DNA from: Microlunatus sagamiharensis
GTDB taxonomy: Bacteria; Actinomycetota; Actinomycetes; Propionibacteriales; Propionibacteriaceae
Direction: 5' to 3'
Length of the DNA stretch: 64,000 nucleotides
Assembly (NCBI RefSeq): GCF_900105785.1
Contig: NZ_LT629799.1
Span: 1,488,001-1,552,000 of the forward strand
Positions 42,612-51,423 of the stretch are shown here, in pieces (position 1 is the stretch's first letter; every line of letters begins with the position of its first letter). A model generated the notes under the pieces. The model did not search any database. It was given only the letters and a program-made list of their open reading frames with translations, and had not been told where the DNA came from. Made by a program: the position numbers and the translations under genes.

Positions 42612-43295
42612 TCACCAGCCCAGCACGCCGCCCGCCTCCTGGAAGGTGCCGGTCGGGATGCCCGGGCCGGCCTGGGCCCACCGCGCGATGACCGCGGCGC
42701 CGTCCTCGACCGGCTGCCCGCCGCTGTGGTCGACGTCGCCGAGGCCGGTCTGGCTGTAGCCGGGCTCGACGGCGACGAAGGTGACCTCGGGGACCGCGCG
42801 GGCGTACTGGACGGTCAGCATCGACACGGCGGCCTTGCTCACGCCGTAGAGGCCGGAGACGAAGTGCGACGCGGGCCGCACGGTGTCGTGGTTGGCGGTG
42901 AAGGAGCCGAGGGCGCTGGAGACGTTCACGACGACGGGGTGAGCCGAGCGCCGTAGCAGCGGGAGCGCCGCCTCGGTGACGCGGACGATGCCCACGACGT
43001 TGGTGTCGAGGACGGCGAGGGCGTCCGCGGACCGCATGCCGTAGCGGGCGATGCCGGCGTTGTTGACGAGGACGTCCAGCCCGCCGGCGACGCCGACCTG
43101 GTCGAGGGCGGCGGCGACGGAGTCGTCGTCGGTGACGTCGAGGTGGACGAAGCGGGCGCCGAGATCGGCGGCGGCGGCGCGGCCGGAGGCCTCGTCGCGG
43201 GCTCCGAGCCAGACGGTGTGGCCGGCCTCGAGGAGCTGGCGGGCGGTGTCGCGGCCGAGGCCGCGGTTGGCCCCGGTGATCAGTGTGGTGGTCAT
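42612..43295 (-). CDS. SDR family oxidoreductase
   Basis: A 227-residue classical short-chain dehydrogenase: MTTTLITGANRGLGRDTARQ (NAD(P) site), NNAGIARYG, Ser in VNVSSALGSF, catalytic LYGVSKAAVSML (Tyr/Lys). I chose the ATG at 43295, where the Rossmann fold begins. The C-terminus is close to carbonyl-reductase-like members. The substrate is unknown. It is divergent from the Xre regulator at 43417, which is the likely controller. It converges with the GH43 gene. Confidence 0.88.
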   Translation of the reverse strand: MTTTLITGANRGLGRDTARQLLEAGHTVWLGARDEASGRAAAADLGARFVHLDVTDDDSVAAALDQVGVAGGLDVLVNNAGIARYGMRSADALAVLDTNVVGIVRVTEAALPLLRRSAHPVVVNVSSALGSFTANHDTVRPASHFVSGLYGVSKAAVSMLTVQYARAVPEVTFVAVEPGYSQTGLGDVDHSGGQPVEDGAAVIARWAQAGPGIPTGTFQEAGGVLGW

Positions 43296-43416
43296 GGCTC
43301 GAGGCTGCGCCGAGCGGCGGACCCCGACCAGGCGTCCGGTTGTCGTAGGACCAGCAGGGCCAGGACCGGGGCCGGGCACGGGCCCGCGTCCGCCGGCGCG
43401 GGAGGACGCTGGAGTC

Positions 43417-44262
43417 GTGCAACCCTCCGAGTTCGGCCGCGTCCTGCGGCGCTGGCGCGACCGCGTGACGCCCGAGGCCGTCGGGGTGCCGGCGGGTCGA
43501 CGCCGACGGGCGGCCGGGCTGCGGCGCGAGGAGCTCGCGGGTCTCGCGGCGATCTCCGCGGACTACCTCACCCGCCTCGAGCAGGGCCGGGCCACGTCGC
43601 CGTCGGCACAGGTCGTCGAGTCGTTGGCGCGGGCGCTGCGTCTGGACGACGACGAGCGGGACCTGCTCTTCCGCCTCGCCGGGCACGTCGCCCCGGGGCC
43701 GGGCACGGTGTGCTCCCGCGTCACCCCCAGCGTCCAGCGGCTGCTCGACCGGCTCGCCGACACCCCCGTCGCGGTGTACGACGCGGCCTGGACGCTCGTC
43801 GAGGCCAACGCGCCGTACGACGCGCTGATGGGCGACACCACGCGCTGGCAGGGCCTGGAGCGCAACGCCGTCTGGCGCCACCTCGTCGGTCCGGGCACCC
43901 GGGCACGGCAGACGGAGGCGGAGAAGGCCGAGCTGGAGTCCGGGCTCGTCGCCGACCTGCGACTGACGGCCTCGCGCTACCCCGACGACCCCGGCCTCGC
44001 CCGTCTGGTGGCCGAGCTGGCGCGGACCAGCCCGCGCTTCGCGTCGCTGTGGGAGAGCGCCGAGCCGTCGCCGCGCCGCGACGCCACCCGCCGCAAGACG
44101 GTCGCGCACCCCGGCGTCGGCGACGTCGAGCTCGACTGCGACACCCTCGTGGTCACCGCCGACGACCTTCGGCTGATGGTCTACACCGCCGAGCCCGGCA
44201 CCGACGACGCCGAACGGCTCGCCCTCGCGGTCGTCCTCGGGACACAGACCTTCGTCGGCTGA
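43417..44262 (+). CDS. Xre/MmyB-like transcriptional regulator
   Basis: A 281-residue regulator. An N-terminal HTH (residues 5-80: RAAGLRREELAGLAAISADY, LTRLEQGRATSPS) is followed by the MmyB-like PAS-type ligand domain (LLDRLADTPVAVYDAAWTLV, YDALMGD, ERNAVWRHLV, HPGVGDVELDCDTLVV). Such actinobacterial pairs usually sit next to, and control, an SDR or NAD(P)-dependent gene, as here. The start is GTG at 43417 with GGAG nearby. Confidence 0.87.
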   Translation: MQPSEFGRVLRRWRDRVTPEAVGVPAGRRRRAAGLRREELAGLAAISADYLTRLEQGRATSPSAQVVESLARALRLDDDERDLLFRLAGHVAPGPGTVCSRVTPSVQRLLDRLADTPVAVYDAAWTLVEANAPYDALMGDTTRWQGLERNAVWRHLVGPGTRARQTEAEKAELESGLVADLRLTASRYPDDPGLARLVAELARTSPRFASLWESAEPSPRRDATRRKTVAHPGVGDVELDCDTLVVTADDLRLMVYTAEPGTDDAERLALAVVLGTQTFVG

Positions 44263-44272
44263 CCCGTCAGGT

Positions 44273-44288
44273 CCCGCTAACGAGCGGG
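44273..44288 (+). terminator. short hairpin after Xre gene
   Basis: CCCGCT-AACG-AGCGGG, 10 bases after the stop codon, nested inside a longer GTCCC/GGGAC pairing. Confidence 0.5.
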
Positions 44289-44311
44289 CGCAGTCCGTCG
44301 GGACCCACCTC

Positions 44312-44366
44312 GAGCGGTGGTTTGCGGCGCCTTGGTGGGTGAGGACGACGCCGCAACCTACCGCTC
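44312..44366. repeat. long inverted repeat in intergenic gap
   Basis: GAGCGGTGGTTTGCGGCG (44312-44329) faces CGCCGCAACCTACCGCTC (44349-44366). 16 of 18 positions pair, around a 19-base loop containing CCTTGGTGGGTGAGG. ACCCACC just before the left arm can alternatively pair with GGTGGGT in the loop. It is too far from the neighbouring stops to be a simple terminator and may be a repeated palindromic element. Confidence 0.6.
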
Positions 44367-44409
44367 GGCGTCCTTGGAAGCCGGGCACCCGGCTACGTCA
44401 ACCCGGGCG

Positions 44410-44988
44410 TCAGCGGAAGCCGCGGGCCACCTCCTCGAGCCGGTCGCGGTACGAGCGCCACCAGTCGGCGTCGCGGTCGGGGAGGTTCATGGCGTCGGGA
44501 CGCAGCCCGGCGGCGCCGTCGACCAGCTCGCGCACGAGGTCGGCGTGACCGGCGTGGCGCTGGGTCTCCGCGACCACGTGCGTCAGCACTCGGTGCAGCG
44601 TGACCTCGCGGTGCGTCGTCCACCACGGGACCGTCCCCAGCCCGTCGAGCGGCAGGGCCGCCACGGTGGCGTCGGAGTGGGCCCAGACCCGGCGGTAGAG
44701 GGCGACGACCTCGGTCCGTGGCTCGTCGGCCCGCGCCCAGAGGTCGGCGTTGTCGTCGGCGTCCTCGTCCATCCACGGCAGCGGTTCGGGGAAGGGCCGG
44801 CCGAAGACCTCGCCGAGGTAGCCGGCCTCCGTCCCGGCCGCGTGCTTGACCAGCCCCAGGAGGTTCGTGCCCGTGGCCACGAGCGGTCGCCGGGCGTCGT
44901 GCTCGGAGACGCTGTCGAGCTTCCACAGCAGCGCCTCGCGGGCCTGCTGGAGGTAGGACAGCAGGTCGTCCTTCGGTGTCGTCGGCAC
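44410..44988 (-). CDS. DinB family protein
   Basis: A 192-residue four-helix-bundle protein of the DinB/DUF664 superfamily. The likely metal-binding His residues are in LVKHAAGTEAGY (first His) and VVAETQRHAGHADLV (second and third). Trp-rich segments (WWTTHREVTLHRVL, WWRSYRDRL) fit the DUF664 subgroup. Some relatives are thiol-dependent S-transferases (mycothiol or bacillithiol) in actinobacteria; the role here is unknown. It lies 25 bases from the isochorismatase-like gene on the same strand. Confidence 0.87.
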   Translation of the reverse strand: MPTTPKDDLLSYLQQAREALLWKLDSVSEHDARRPLVATGTNLLGLVKHAAGTEAGYLGEVFGRPFPEPLPWMDEDADDNADLWARADEPRTEVVALYRRVWAHSDATVAALPLDGLGTVPWWTTHREVTLHRVLTHVVAETQRHAGHADLVRELVDGAAGLRPDAMNLPDRDADWWRSYRDRLEEVARGFR

Positions 44989-45013
44989 GCACCGACCCTC
45001 GCAGACGACCCGC

Positions 45014-45565
45014 TCAGAGGTCGAGGTCCTCCGGTGCGACCGCCCGCCCGCGCCGTCCGGGCCACTGCATCCCGTGCTCGGCGAGCAGGTCCATGAACCC
45101 CACCACGACGCTCGGCTCGGGCATCCCGTACGCGCTGAGGTCGCTCGTCGTGTGAGCGCCCTTCACCAGGTCGACGTCGTAGCCGGCGATCACGGCGCTG
45201 TGCAGCGTGGACCGGATGCACTGCTCGCTGGCCGCACCGACCAGCACCAGCCGGCCGACGCCGCGGGCGGCGAGCACGTCCTCCAGGTCGGTCTCCGCGA
45301 ACGCGTCACCGTACCGCTTGCTCACCAGGGCCTCGCCGGCGACCGGCTCGAGACCCTCGACCAGCTGCCCCCCGGGGGTCCCGGCGCGGTGGTCACCGTC
45401 GTCGTCCTGCACCCACACGACCGGGACGTCGGCCGCGCGGGCCCTGGCCACGACGTCCTTGATCGTCTCGGTGACCTCGTCGATCTTGTACGCGCCGCCC
45501 ACCACGCCGACCTGCATGTCGACGACGACGAGCGCACGGTTCGGACGGTCGGAGAAGGTGGACAT
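45014..45565 (-). CDS. isochorismatase-family cysteine hydrolase
   Basis: A 183-residue hydrolase. The catalytic triad of the family is visible: Asp in VVDMQVGVV, Lys in VSKRYGDAF and Cys in GAASEQCIRSTLH, with DDDGDHRAGTPGG before it. Members act on isochorismate, nicotinamide, N-carbamoyl compounds or ureidoacrylate; the motif set does not single one out. The C-terminus is Arg-rich and short. It probably forms an operon with the DinB gene downstream. Confidence 0.88.
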   Translation of the reverse strand: MSTFSDRPNRALVVVDMQVGVVGGAYKIDEVTETIKDVVARARAADVPVVWVQDDDGDHRAGTPGGQLVEGLEPVAGEALVSKRYGDAFAETDLEDVLAARGVGRLVLVGAASEQCIRSTLHSAVIAGYDVDLVKGAHTTSDLSAYGMPEPSVVVGFMDLLAEHGMQWPGRRGRAVAPEDLDL

Positions 45566-45669
45566 GACGGCATTGAACCGTCTTCCCGCGTCGCGGTCGA
45601 GACCCCTCGACCGCGACGGCCTGGTCCAGCGGGCGGCGGGGCCGATCGCTCCCCGCCGCCCGGGCGAGA

Positions 45670-46563
45670 TCAGCTGGCCTGCGCCCCGCCGGCCATGGTG
45701 AGGACCTCACCGGTGACGTAGCTCGACTCCTGGGAGGCGAAGAAGACGTACGCCGGGGCGACCTCGGCCGGCTGGCCGGCGCGCCCGAGCGGGGTCGACT
45801 CGCCGTGGCCCTCGGAGCGCTCCTCGGGCATGGTCGCCGGGATGAGCGGGGTCCAGATCGGCCCCGGGGCGACGGTGTTGACCCGGATGCCCTTGTCGGC
45901 GAGCTCCAGGGCCAGGCCCTTGGTGAAGTTGATGATGCCGGCCTTGGTGGTGGCGTAGTCGAGCAGCTCGGGCGAGGGCGAGGTCCCCTGCACCGACGAC
46001 GAGTTGATGATCACCGAGCCGGGCCGCAGGTGCGGCAGCGCGAGCTTGCAGAGCCAGAACATCGCGTAGAGGTTCGTCTTGAGCACGCGGTCGAACTGCT
46101 CGGTGGTGATGTCGGCGATGCCGCCGAGCTGCGCCATCTGGTACGCGGCGTTGTTGACGAGGACGTCGATCCCGCCGAGCTCGGACACAGCGGTGTCGAT
46201 CAGTGAACGGCAGACCTCCTCGTCGCGGATGTCGCCCGGGAAGCGCACCGCCTTGCGGCCGGCCTCCTCGACGAGGCGCGCGGTCTCGGCCCCGTCCTCC
46301 TCCTCCTCGGGAAGGTAGCTGATGAGGACGTCGGCACCCTCGCGGGCGAAGGCCAGCGCCACCGCGCGGCCGATGCCCGAGTCGCCCCCGGTGATCACCG
46401 CGCGCTTGCCGGTCAGGCGGTCGCTGCCCCGGTAGGAGTCCTCGCCGTGGTCCGGCTCGTCGGTCATGTCGCGGGTGAGGCCGGGGTGGACGATCTGGTC
46501 GTCGGTGCCCTCCGGCTGGTCGTGCTGCTCGGTCGGGTCGGTCTGCGTCGTCTGGTCGGCCAT
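45670..46563 (-). CDS. SDR family oxidoreductase (YhdF/YghA-like)
   Basis: A 297-residue classical SDR with an acidic N-terminal extension (MADQTTQTDPTEQHDQPEGT). The core is KRAVITGGDSGIGRAVALAF, NNAAYQMAQLGG, Ser in INSSSVQGTSPS, LLDYATTKAGIINF (Tyr/Lys), then VNTVAPGPIWTPLIPATMP. This extended group is associated with general stress in Bacillus and other taxa. It stands alone. Confidence 0.9.
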   Translation of the reverse strand: MADQTTQTDPTEQHDQPEGTDDQIVHPGLTRDMTDEPDHGEDSYRGSDRLTGKRAVITGGDSGIGRAVALAFAREGADVLISYLPEEEEDGAETARLVEEAGRKAVRFPGDIRDEEVCRSLIDTAVSELGGIDVLVNNAAYQMAQLGGIADITTEQFDRVLKTNLYAMFWLCKLALPHLRPGSVIINSSSVQGTSPSPELLDYATTKAGIINFTKGLALELADKGIRVNTVAPGPIWTPLIPATMPEERSEGHGESTPLGRAGQPAEVAPAYVFFASQESSYVTGEVLTMAGGAQAS

Positions 46564-46706
46564 GCCACCGACTTACCCAACGGCGCCGCCGCCCCAACAC
46601 CCACGTCCGTGCCGGACGGGTCGGCGCAGGTCCGCGGTGCCCCTGAGCCCGACGGGCCGCGCGGGTCACGGGACCCTCCGAAGTCGTGTCGATGCAGAGC
46701 CTTGCT

Positions 46707-46721
46707 TTTTAACGTTCAAAT
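46707..46721. promoter_or_regulatory. LacI operator of the second sugar locus
   Basis: TTTTAACGTTCAAAT is an AT-rich palindrome centred on AACGTT in a GC-rich region, 56 bases before the lacI start at 46777. It fits LacI-family sites and implies autoregulation. It differs from the 38.1/39.3 kb operators, as expected for a different repressor. Confidence 0.65.
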
Positions 46722-46776
46722 CCCTACCGTCCCGATCCGGACCTCGACGACGAGGCCCTGGGACCTGGGCGGTGCG

Positions 46777-47820
46777 ATGCGGGCTGGACGGACGACGGCG
46801 GGACGCGCCACGCTGCACTCGGTCGCCGCCGCTGCGGGCGTGTCGCACCAGACCGTGTCCAACGTCCTCAACGCCCCCGACCGCGTACGCCCCGAGACGC
46901 GCGAGCGGGTGCTGCGGGCCGTCGACGCCCTGTCCTACCGCCCCGACGAGTCGGCCCGCTCCCTCGTGCGCCGCTCGACCCGGCTGGTGTCGTTCAACGT
47001 CGGCGAGGACCGCCCCGACCGGGTGTCGATGCTCGACGACTTCGCGCGGGCGCTGGCCCGGGTCGGCGAGACGCACGGCTACCGCCTCGTGCTGGACGTC
47101 GCGGGCGGGACCGACGACGAGCAGATCACCTCCTTCGCCGACCTCACCGCCCGGCGGGCGGTCGACGGCGTCGTCATCCCGTCCACCCACGTCGGCGACC
47201 GGCGGCCCGCCTGGCTCACCGAGCACGGCGTGCCGATGGTCGCCTTCGGCCGGCCCTGGCACGCCCCGGACGCCCAGCACTCGTGGGTCGACGTCGACGG
47301 CGGCCACGGCCTCCGCCTGGTCGCCGAGCACCTCCTCGCGACCGGCCGGCGCCGGCTCGCGTACGTGGGGCCGCCACGCGACGGCGGCATGGAGGACGAC
47401 CGGCTCGACGGCCTGCTGGGCGGGGTCGCCGCGGCCGGGGTGCCCGGCGCCACCGTGTCGACGCTCGAGGTCGCCGACCCGTCCCGGCTGGAGTCCCTCC
47501 TCCCCGCGCTGCTCGAGGAGCAGCGGCCGGACGCGCTGGTCTGCCGCGACGACACCTACGCGTTCGAGGCCCGGCAGGTGCTCTCCGCCCTCCGCGACCC
47601 GGCCGCCGCCGGTGTCGCCGTCACCGGTGTCGACGACTCCCGCCTGGCCCGTCTCGCCCGGCCCGGCATCACGTCGGTGGCCCAGCCGCTCGACCAGGTC
47701 GCCGCCCTCATCTGGACCTCGCTCGTGGCCCAGATCGAGGGCCGCACCACCGAGCCGCTCCGACGACTCATCCGGCCCGCGCTCGTCGAGCGCGCCTCGT
47801 CCGCGCCCGCGGGCACCTGA
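46777..47820 (+). CDS. LacI-family transcriptional regulator
   Basis: 347 residues. The HTH and hinge are at 12-70 (LHSVAAAAGVSHQTVSNVLN, RVLRAVDALSYRPDESARSL), followed by a ligand domain ending VAVTGVDDSRLARLARPGIT and SVAQPLDQVAALIW. I prefer the ATG at 46777, with the operator upstream. A 61-base gap with no hairpin leads to the large secreted glycosidase-like gene, so both are probably on one autoregulated transcript. Confidence 0.92.
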   Translation: MRAGRTTAGRATLHSVAAAAGVSHQTVSNVLNAPDRVRPETRERVLRAVDALSYRPDESARSLVRRSTRLVSFNVGEDRPDRVSMLDDFARALARVGETHGYRLVLDVAGGTDDEQITSFADLTARRAVDGVVIPSTHVGDRRPAWLTEHGVPMVAFGRPWHAPDAQHSWVDVDGGHGLRLVAEHLLATGRRRLAYVGPPRDGGMEDDRLDGLLGGVAAAGVPGATVSTLEVADPSRLESLLPALLEEQRPDALVCRDDTYAFEARQVLSALRDPAAAGVAVTGVDDSRLARLARPGITSVAQPLDQVAALIWTSLVAQIEGRTTEPLRRLIRPALVERASSAPAGT

Positions 47821-47881
47821 CCTCCCGACCCACCCCCGGACGACCCCGACCCGGCTCACCGCCGAGCAAGGAGCACGACCC

Positions 47882-50800
47882 ATGCCGCGACCCCGAAGGC
47901 GCACCCTCCTGGCCACGATCGTGGTCGGGGGCCTTATGGTGCCCGCCGCCCTGACCTCTCCCGCGCTCGCCGCCCCGGAGGCCGGGCCCGCGCCGACGGC
48001 GTACGTCGTCGACGCCGAGACCCTGCCCTCGGGGGCCGGCGCGGCGGGCACGCTCGACCTCACGTCCACCGGGGGCCTCGACTGGGTGCACGTCACCGGC
48101 GACGGCACCGACCGCAAGGACGTCGCCGAGCAGATCGCCGTCGAGAGCCTGCACCCGGCGACCCCGACAGGGACGTTCGGCGACAGCCCGCTCGCCTACC
48201 GCTGGTCCGACGGGCGCCCGATCACGTCGTCGGGCCCGGTCACCACGGGCGCCGTCTACTCCTACGACCACTCCACCGTCGGCCCGACGACCGGCTTCGA
48301 CGCCGGCTACCGGGTCAGCGTGCCCGCAGCGGACGAGGCCCGCACGCTGACGCTGGTGGGCGGCGCCTGGCAGGCCGCGGCCACCGTCACGGTCGCCGAG
48401 GACGGCGGGACGACGGTGTGGCAGCGCGGCCTGAGCGCCAACGGCTCCGCGCAGGTGCAGCGCTGGACGGTGCAGGTGCCGGCCGGCGAGGGCGCGGTCG
48501 TCACGACGAAGCTCACCGAGACCCGCAACCCCGACGGCAACGTCTCCCTGGCCGCCGTCACGCTGGCCGAGGCCGACGCCGCGGGCTCCGCGGCCGCGCT
48601 GGCCAGCGCGAGCACGCCGGCCACCATGGACCTCACCGCCCTCGGCGCCGACGACTGGCTCCACCTCGACGGGGCCACGCTCGACCGCCGCACCAGCGGT
48701 GACCACCCGCTCGCGCTGACCAACCTCGGCACCCGGGCGATCAGCCCGCAGGGCGACAACCCCGTCCGCTACAGCTGGAGCGACGGCACCCCCGACACCG
48801 AGCAGGCCGGCACGACCACCGGCGGGGTCTTCCTCGCCGCCTCCGACGATCTCGCGGCCACCCCGGGCGGGTGGTCGCTGGACGTCGCGGCCGCCGACCG
48901 GCCCCGCTCGCTGCGGCTCGTGGCCGGCGTCTGGAACGCCGCGGCCACGGTCTCGGTGACCTACGGCGGTGCGACCGCCCCGGTGGCGACGAGCACCGAG
49001 CTCTCCGCCGGCGGCAACGCCGTCTCGCGCCTCTTCACCGTCGCCGTCCCGTCCGGCAGCGCTGCGACCGTCGAGGCCCGCCTGACGTCGCGCAGCAACG
49101 GCGACGGCAACGTCACGCTCGGCGGCGTCGCGCTGGCCCCGACCCCGTCGGCGCGCCAGGCGCTGCAGTCGCTCTTCGACCAGGTCGACGCCGCGGACCG
49201 CCCGGCGATCAGCGCCGACACCCTCGCCCAGCTCGACCGCGAGGTCGCCGCCGCGCGTTCGGTGCTCGCGGACACCACGGCGACCGAGGCCGCCCTGCGG
49301 CGGGCCCGCGCCCGCCTCCAGACCGCCTGGGACGCGGCCGTGCACGAGGCCGCCGGCCAGCGCTACACGTTCCAGTCCGACCCCGGCCTGGTGTCCTCCT
49401 TCGGCTGGGAGGGCGACGTCGACGCCCCGATCGCGTACATCGACGGCAGCTACAAGCTCCGTGACCACGACGGCATCACGGTGACCTTCGGCGTCCCCGA
49501 CATCCCCGGCACGATCGACTGGCACAACGCCGGCGGCTACCTCCCGGCCTTCGTCAGCACGTACACCAAGGACGGTCTGCGGCACACGGTGCAGAGCTTC
49601 ACCGACGCCGTCACGGTCGGCGGCCGGCGCTTCGAGATCGCGTACTCCCGGATGACCACGACGAACACCACGAAGACCACCGCCACGCTGCCGGTGGTGT
49701 CCAAGCGGCTGGTCGGGCTGAACGCGGCTACGAGCCGGACCACGGTGAAGCCGGGCCGCACGGTCGTGCGCGACTACGCGATCGGCGCGGACCGCTTCGG
49801 CGGCACGAACGCCTGGCCCACCGACGCGAAGATCAAGGGGCTCGGGAGCTACGACAAGCACTACTCCCACATGCGCCGCTACTGGGACGACCGGCTCGAC
49901 GAGATCGCCGACATCGAGCGGCTGCCCGACGAGCGACTCACGGACGCGTACAAGGCGGGCTACATCTACACCTTGATCATCCGTGACGACGTCAACGGCA
50001 AGAAGGAGCTGCACGTCGGCGAGAACGGCTACGACGAGCTCTTCGACCACGACACCATCGGCATCGTCTCCACGCTGCTGACCGTGGGCGACTTCACCTA
50101 CGCCAAGGACTACCTGTCCACGCTGCCCGCGCAGCTGCAGTACGACGACGCCAAGTGGAAGTTCAGCTGGCCGTTCGCCCTCTACCTGCAGCGCACCGGC
50201 GACAGGAAGTTCGTGCAGTCGCAGTGGGCCAACATCAGCAAGCAGACGCACATGATCGAGACCGACCGCATCGACGGCGGGACGGGCATCATCAAGAAGA
50301 CCGTCGCCATCGACAGCGAGGGCTACTGGACCGTCGACGACTGGTCCGCACTCGCCGGGCTGTCGACCTACCGCTACCTCGCCGAGCAGCTCGGCGACGA
50401 GGGCGAGGCCGCCTGGGCCAAGGCCGAGTACGACGACCTCTTCACGGTGGTCACCGCGCAGCTGCAGGCGACGATCGACAAGTACGACCTCGACTACATC
50501 CCGATCTCCATGGTCGAGCCGAACGAGACCGGCCCGCGGAAGGATCCGCGGGACGCGAACTGGGCGTCGATGTTCCTCTTCGGCCAGTGGGCCTGGGACG
50601 GCTACCTCTTCGGGGCCGAGCAGTCAGGCCTGATGCTCGACTGGATCGACCAGACGTACGCGCACGGCTTCGAGCGCCGCAAGGACGTCTCGGACTCCGA
50701 GGACAACTTCGGCGGCTACCCGCACGGCTACTACTCCAGCGCCTACAACGCCGGCTACGGCAGCACCGCCCTGCGCGGCGAGAAGTACCGCGACAAGGGG

Positions 50801-51316
50801 ATCAAGGCGTACGAGTTCATGCTCGACCACTCCCAGAGCGGGCCGTTCGGCTGGTGGGAGGGCGTCGACTACCCGAACGCCGCCTCGCCGTGGGACATCG
50901 ACCACGCCGCAGGCGGTGGCGGCTCGAACCAGCACATGTGGGGCCAGGCGACCGCCACCAAGGTCCTCTTCGACTCCCTGGTCGCGCAGAAGTCGGACGG
51001 CACGGTGATCATCGGTCGCGGTGCGCCCGAGGGCTGGGTGGCCAAGGGTCAGAAGATCAAGATCTCGAACTACCCGGTGCTCGGCAAGGGGCGGATCGGC
51101 TACTCGACCCGGTCGACGGGCACGAAGGTGACCATCGACTTCACGGGCCGCCGCGGTGGTGCGAAGGCCTTCAGCGTCGAGCTGGTCGGGCTGAAGGACA
51201 ACGTCAAGAAGGTGTCGGTCCGCGGGGCCGTCGTCGACCAGGCGGCGGGCACCGTGCGGGTGCCGGCGACGACGAAGCACCTGACGATCACCCTGGAGGA
51301 GGCGATCACGCGCTGA
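47882..51316 (+). CDS. secreted multidomain glycosidase-like protein
   Basis: 1144 residues. The signal peptide runs to about residue 30 (ALTSPALAA). Two tandem beta-sandwich modules sit at about 57-230 and 247-415, each starting with an LDLT.. or MDLT.. strand, then DW(V/L)H, RYSWSDGTP-like and AAATVSV segments. A helical linker (about 420-490) precedes a beta domain with GWEGDVDAPI (about 492-650). A large (alpha/alpha)6-type region follows (about 655-1035), rich in Trp, Asp and Glu: GENGYDELFDHDTIGI, WKFSWPFALYLQR, WTVDDWSALAGL, WWEGVDYPNAASPWDIDH. A C-terminal sandwich (about 1044-1144) closes it. The likely role is polysaccharide cleavage; I cannot assign a GH family. The start ATG has AAGGAG upstream. 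Confidence 0.8.
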   Translation: MPRPRRRTLLATIVVGGLMVPAALTSPALAAPEAGPAPTAYVVDAETLPSGAGAAGTLDLTSTGGLDWVHVTGDGTDRKDVAEQIAVESLHPATPTGTFGDSPLAYRWSDGRPITSSGPVTTGAVYSYDHSTVGPTTGFDAGYRVSVPAADEARTLTLVGGAWQAAATVTVAEDGGTTVWQRGLSANGSAQVQRWTVQVPAGEGAVVTTKLTETRNPDGNVSLAAVTLAEADAAGSAAALASASTPATMDLTALGADDWLHLDGATLDRRTSGDHPLALTNLGTRAISPQGDNPVRYSWSDGTPDTEQAGTTTGGVFLAASDDLAATPGGWSLDVAAADRPRSLRLVAGVWNAAATVSVTYGGATAPVATSTELSAGGNAVSRLFTVAVPSGSAATVEARLTSRSNGDGNVTLGGVALAPTPSARQALQSLFDQVDAADRPAISADTLAQLDREVAAARSVLADTTATEAALRRARARLQTAWDAAVHEAAGQRYTFQSDPGLVSSFGWEGDVDAPIAYIDGSYKLRDHDGITVTFGVPDIPGTIDWHNAGGYLPAFVSTYTKDGLRHTVQSFTDAVTVGGRRFEIAYSRMTTTNTTKTTATLPVVSKRLVGLNAATSRTTVKPGRTVVRDYAIGADRFGGTNAWPTDAKIKGLGSYDKHYSHMRRYWDDRLDEIADIERLPDERLTDAYKAGYIYTLIIRDDVNGKKELHVGENGYDELFDHDTIGIVSTLLTVGDFTYAKDYLSTLPAQLQYDDAKWKFSWPFALYLQRTGDRKFVQSQWANISKQTHMIETDRIDGGTGIIKKTVAIDSEGYWTVDDWSALAGLSTYRYLAEQLGDEGEAAWAKAEYDDLFTVVTAQLQATIDKYDLDYIPISMVEPNETGPRKDPRDANWASMFLFGQWAWDGYLFGAEQSGLMLDWIDQTYAHGFERRKDVSDSEDNFGGYPHGYYSSAYNAGYGSTALRGEKYRDKGIKAYEFMLDHSQSGPFGWWEGVDYPNAASPWDIDHAAGGGGSNQHMWGQATATKVLFDSLVAQKSDGTVIIGRGAPEGWVAKGQKIKISNYPVLGKGRIGYSTRSTGTKVTIDFTGRRGGAKAFSVELVGLKDNVKKVSVRGAVVDQAAGTVRVPATTKHLTITLEEAITR

Positions 51317-51344
51317 CCCGGAGCCCTGGGCAGCAGGACGCAGG

Positions 51345-51378
51345 AGGGGCGGGTCGCGGTTCTCCGCGGCCCGCCCCT
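51345..51378. terminator. terminator between convergent genes
   Basis: AGGGGCGGGTCGCGG pairs with CCGCGGCCCGCCCCT (one G-U pair) around a TTCT loop. It lies between the glycosidase-like gene and the cutinase gene. Confidence 0.85.
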
Positions 51379-51423
51379 CGACGCCTGTGGTGATCGGTGT
51401 CGATCGTGATCCGCGACGAGCGA

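Noticed and set aside
46466-47881. A 5' extension of the large glycosidase frame running through the lacI gene
   Set aside because: It would overlap lacI in another frame. The signal peptide and ribosome-binding site place the start at 47882.
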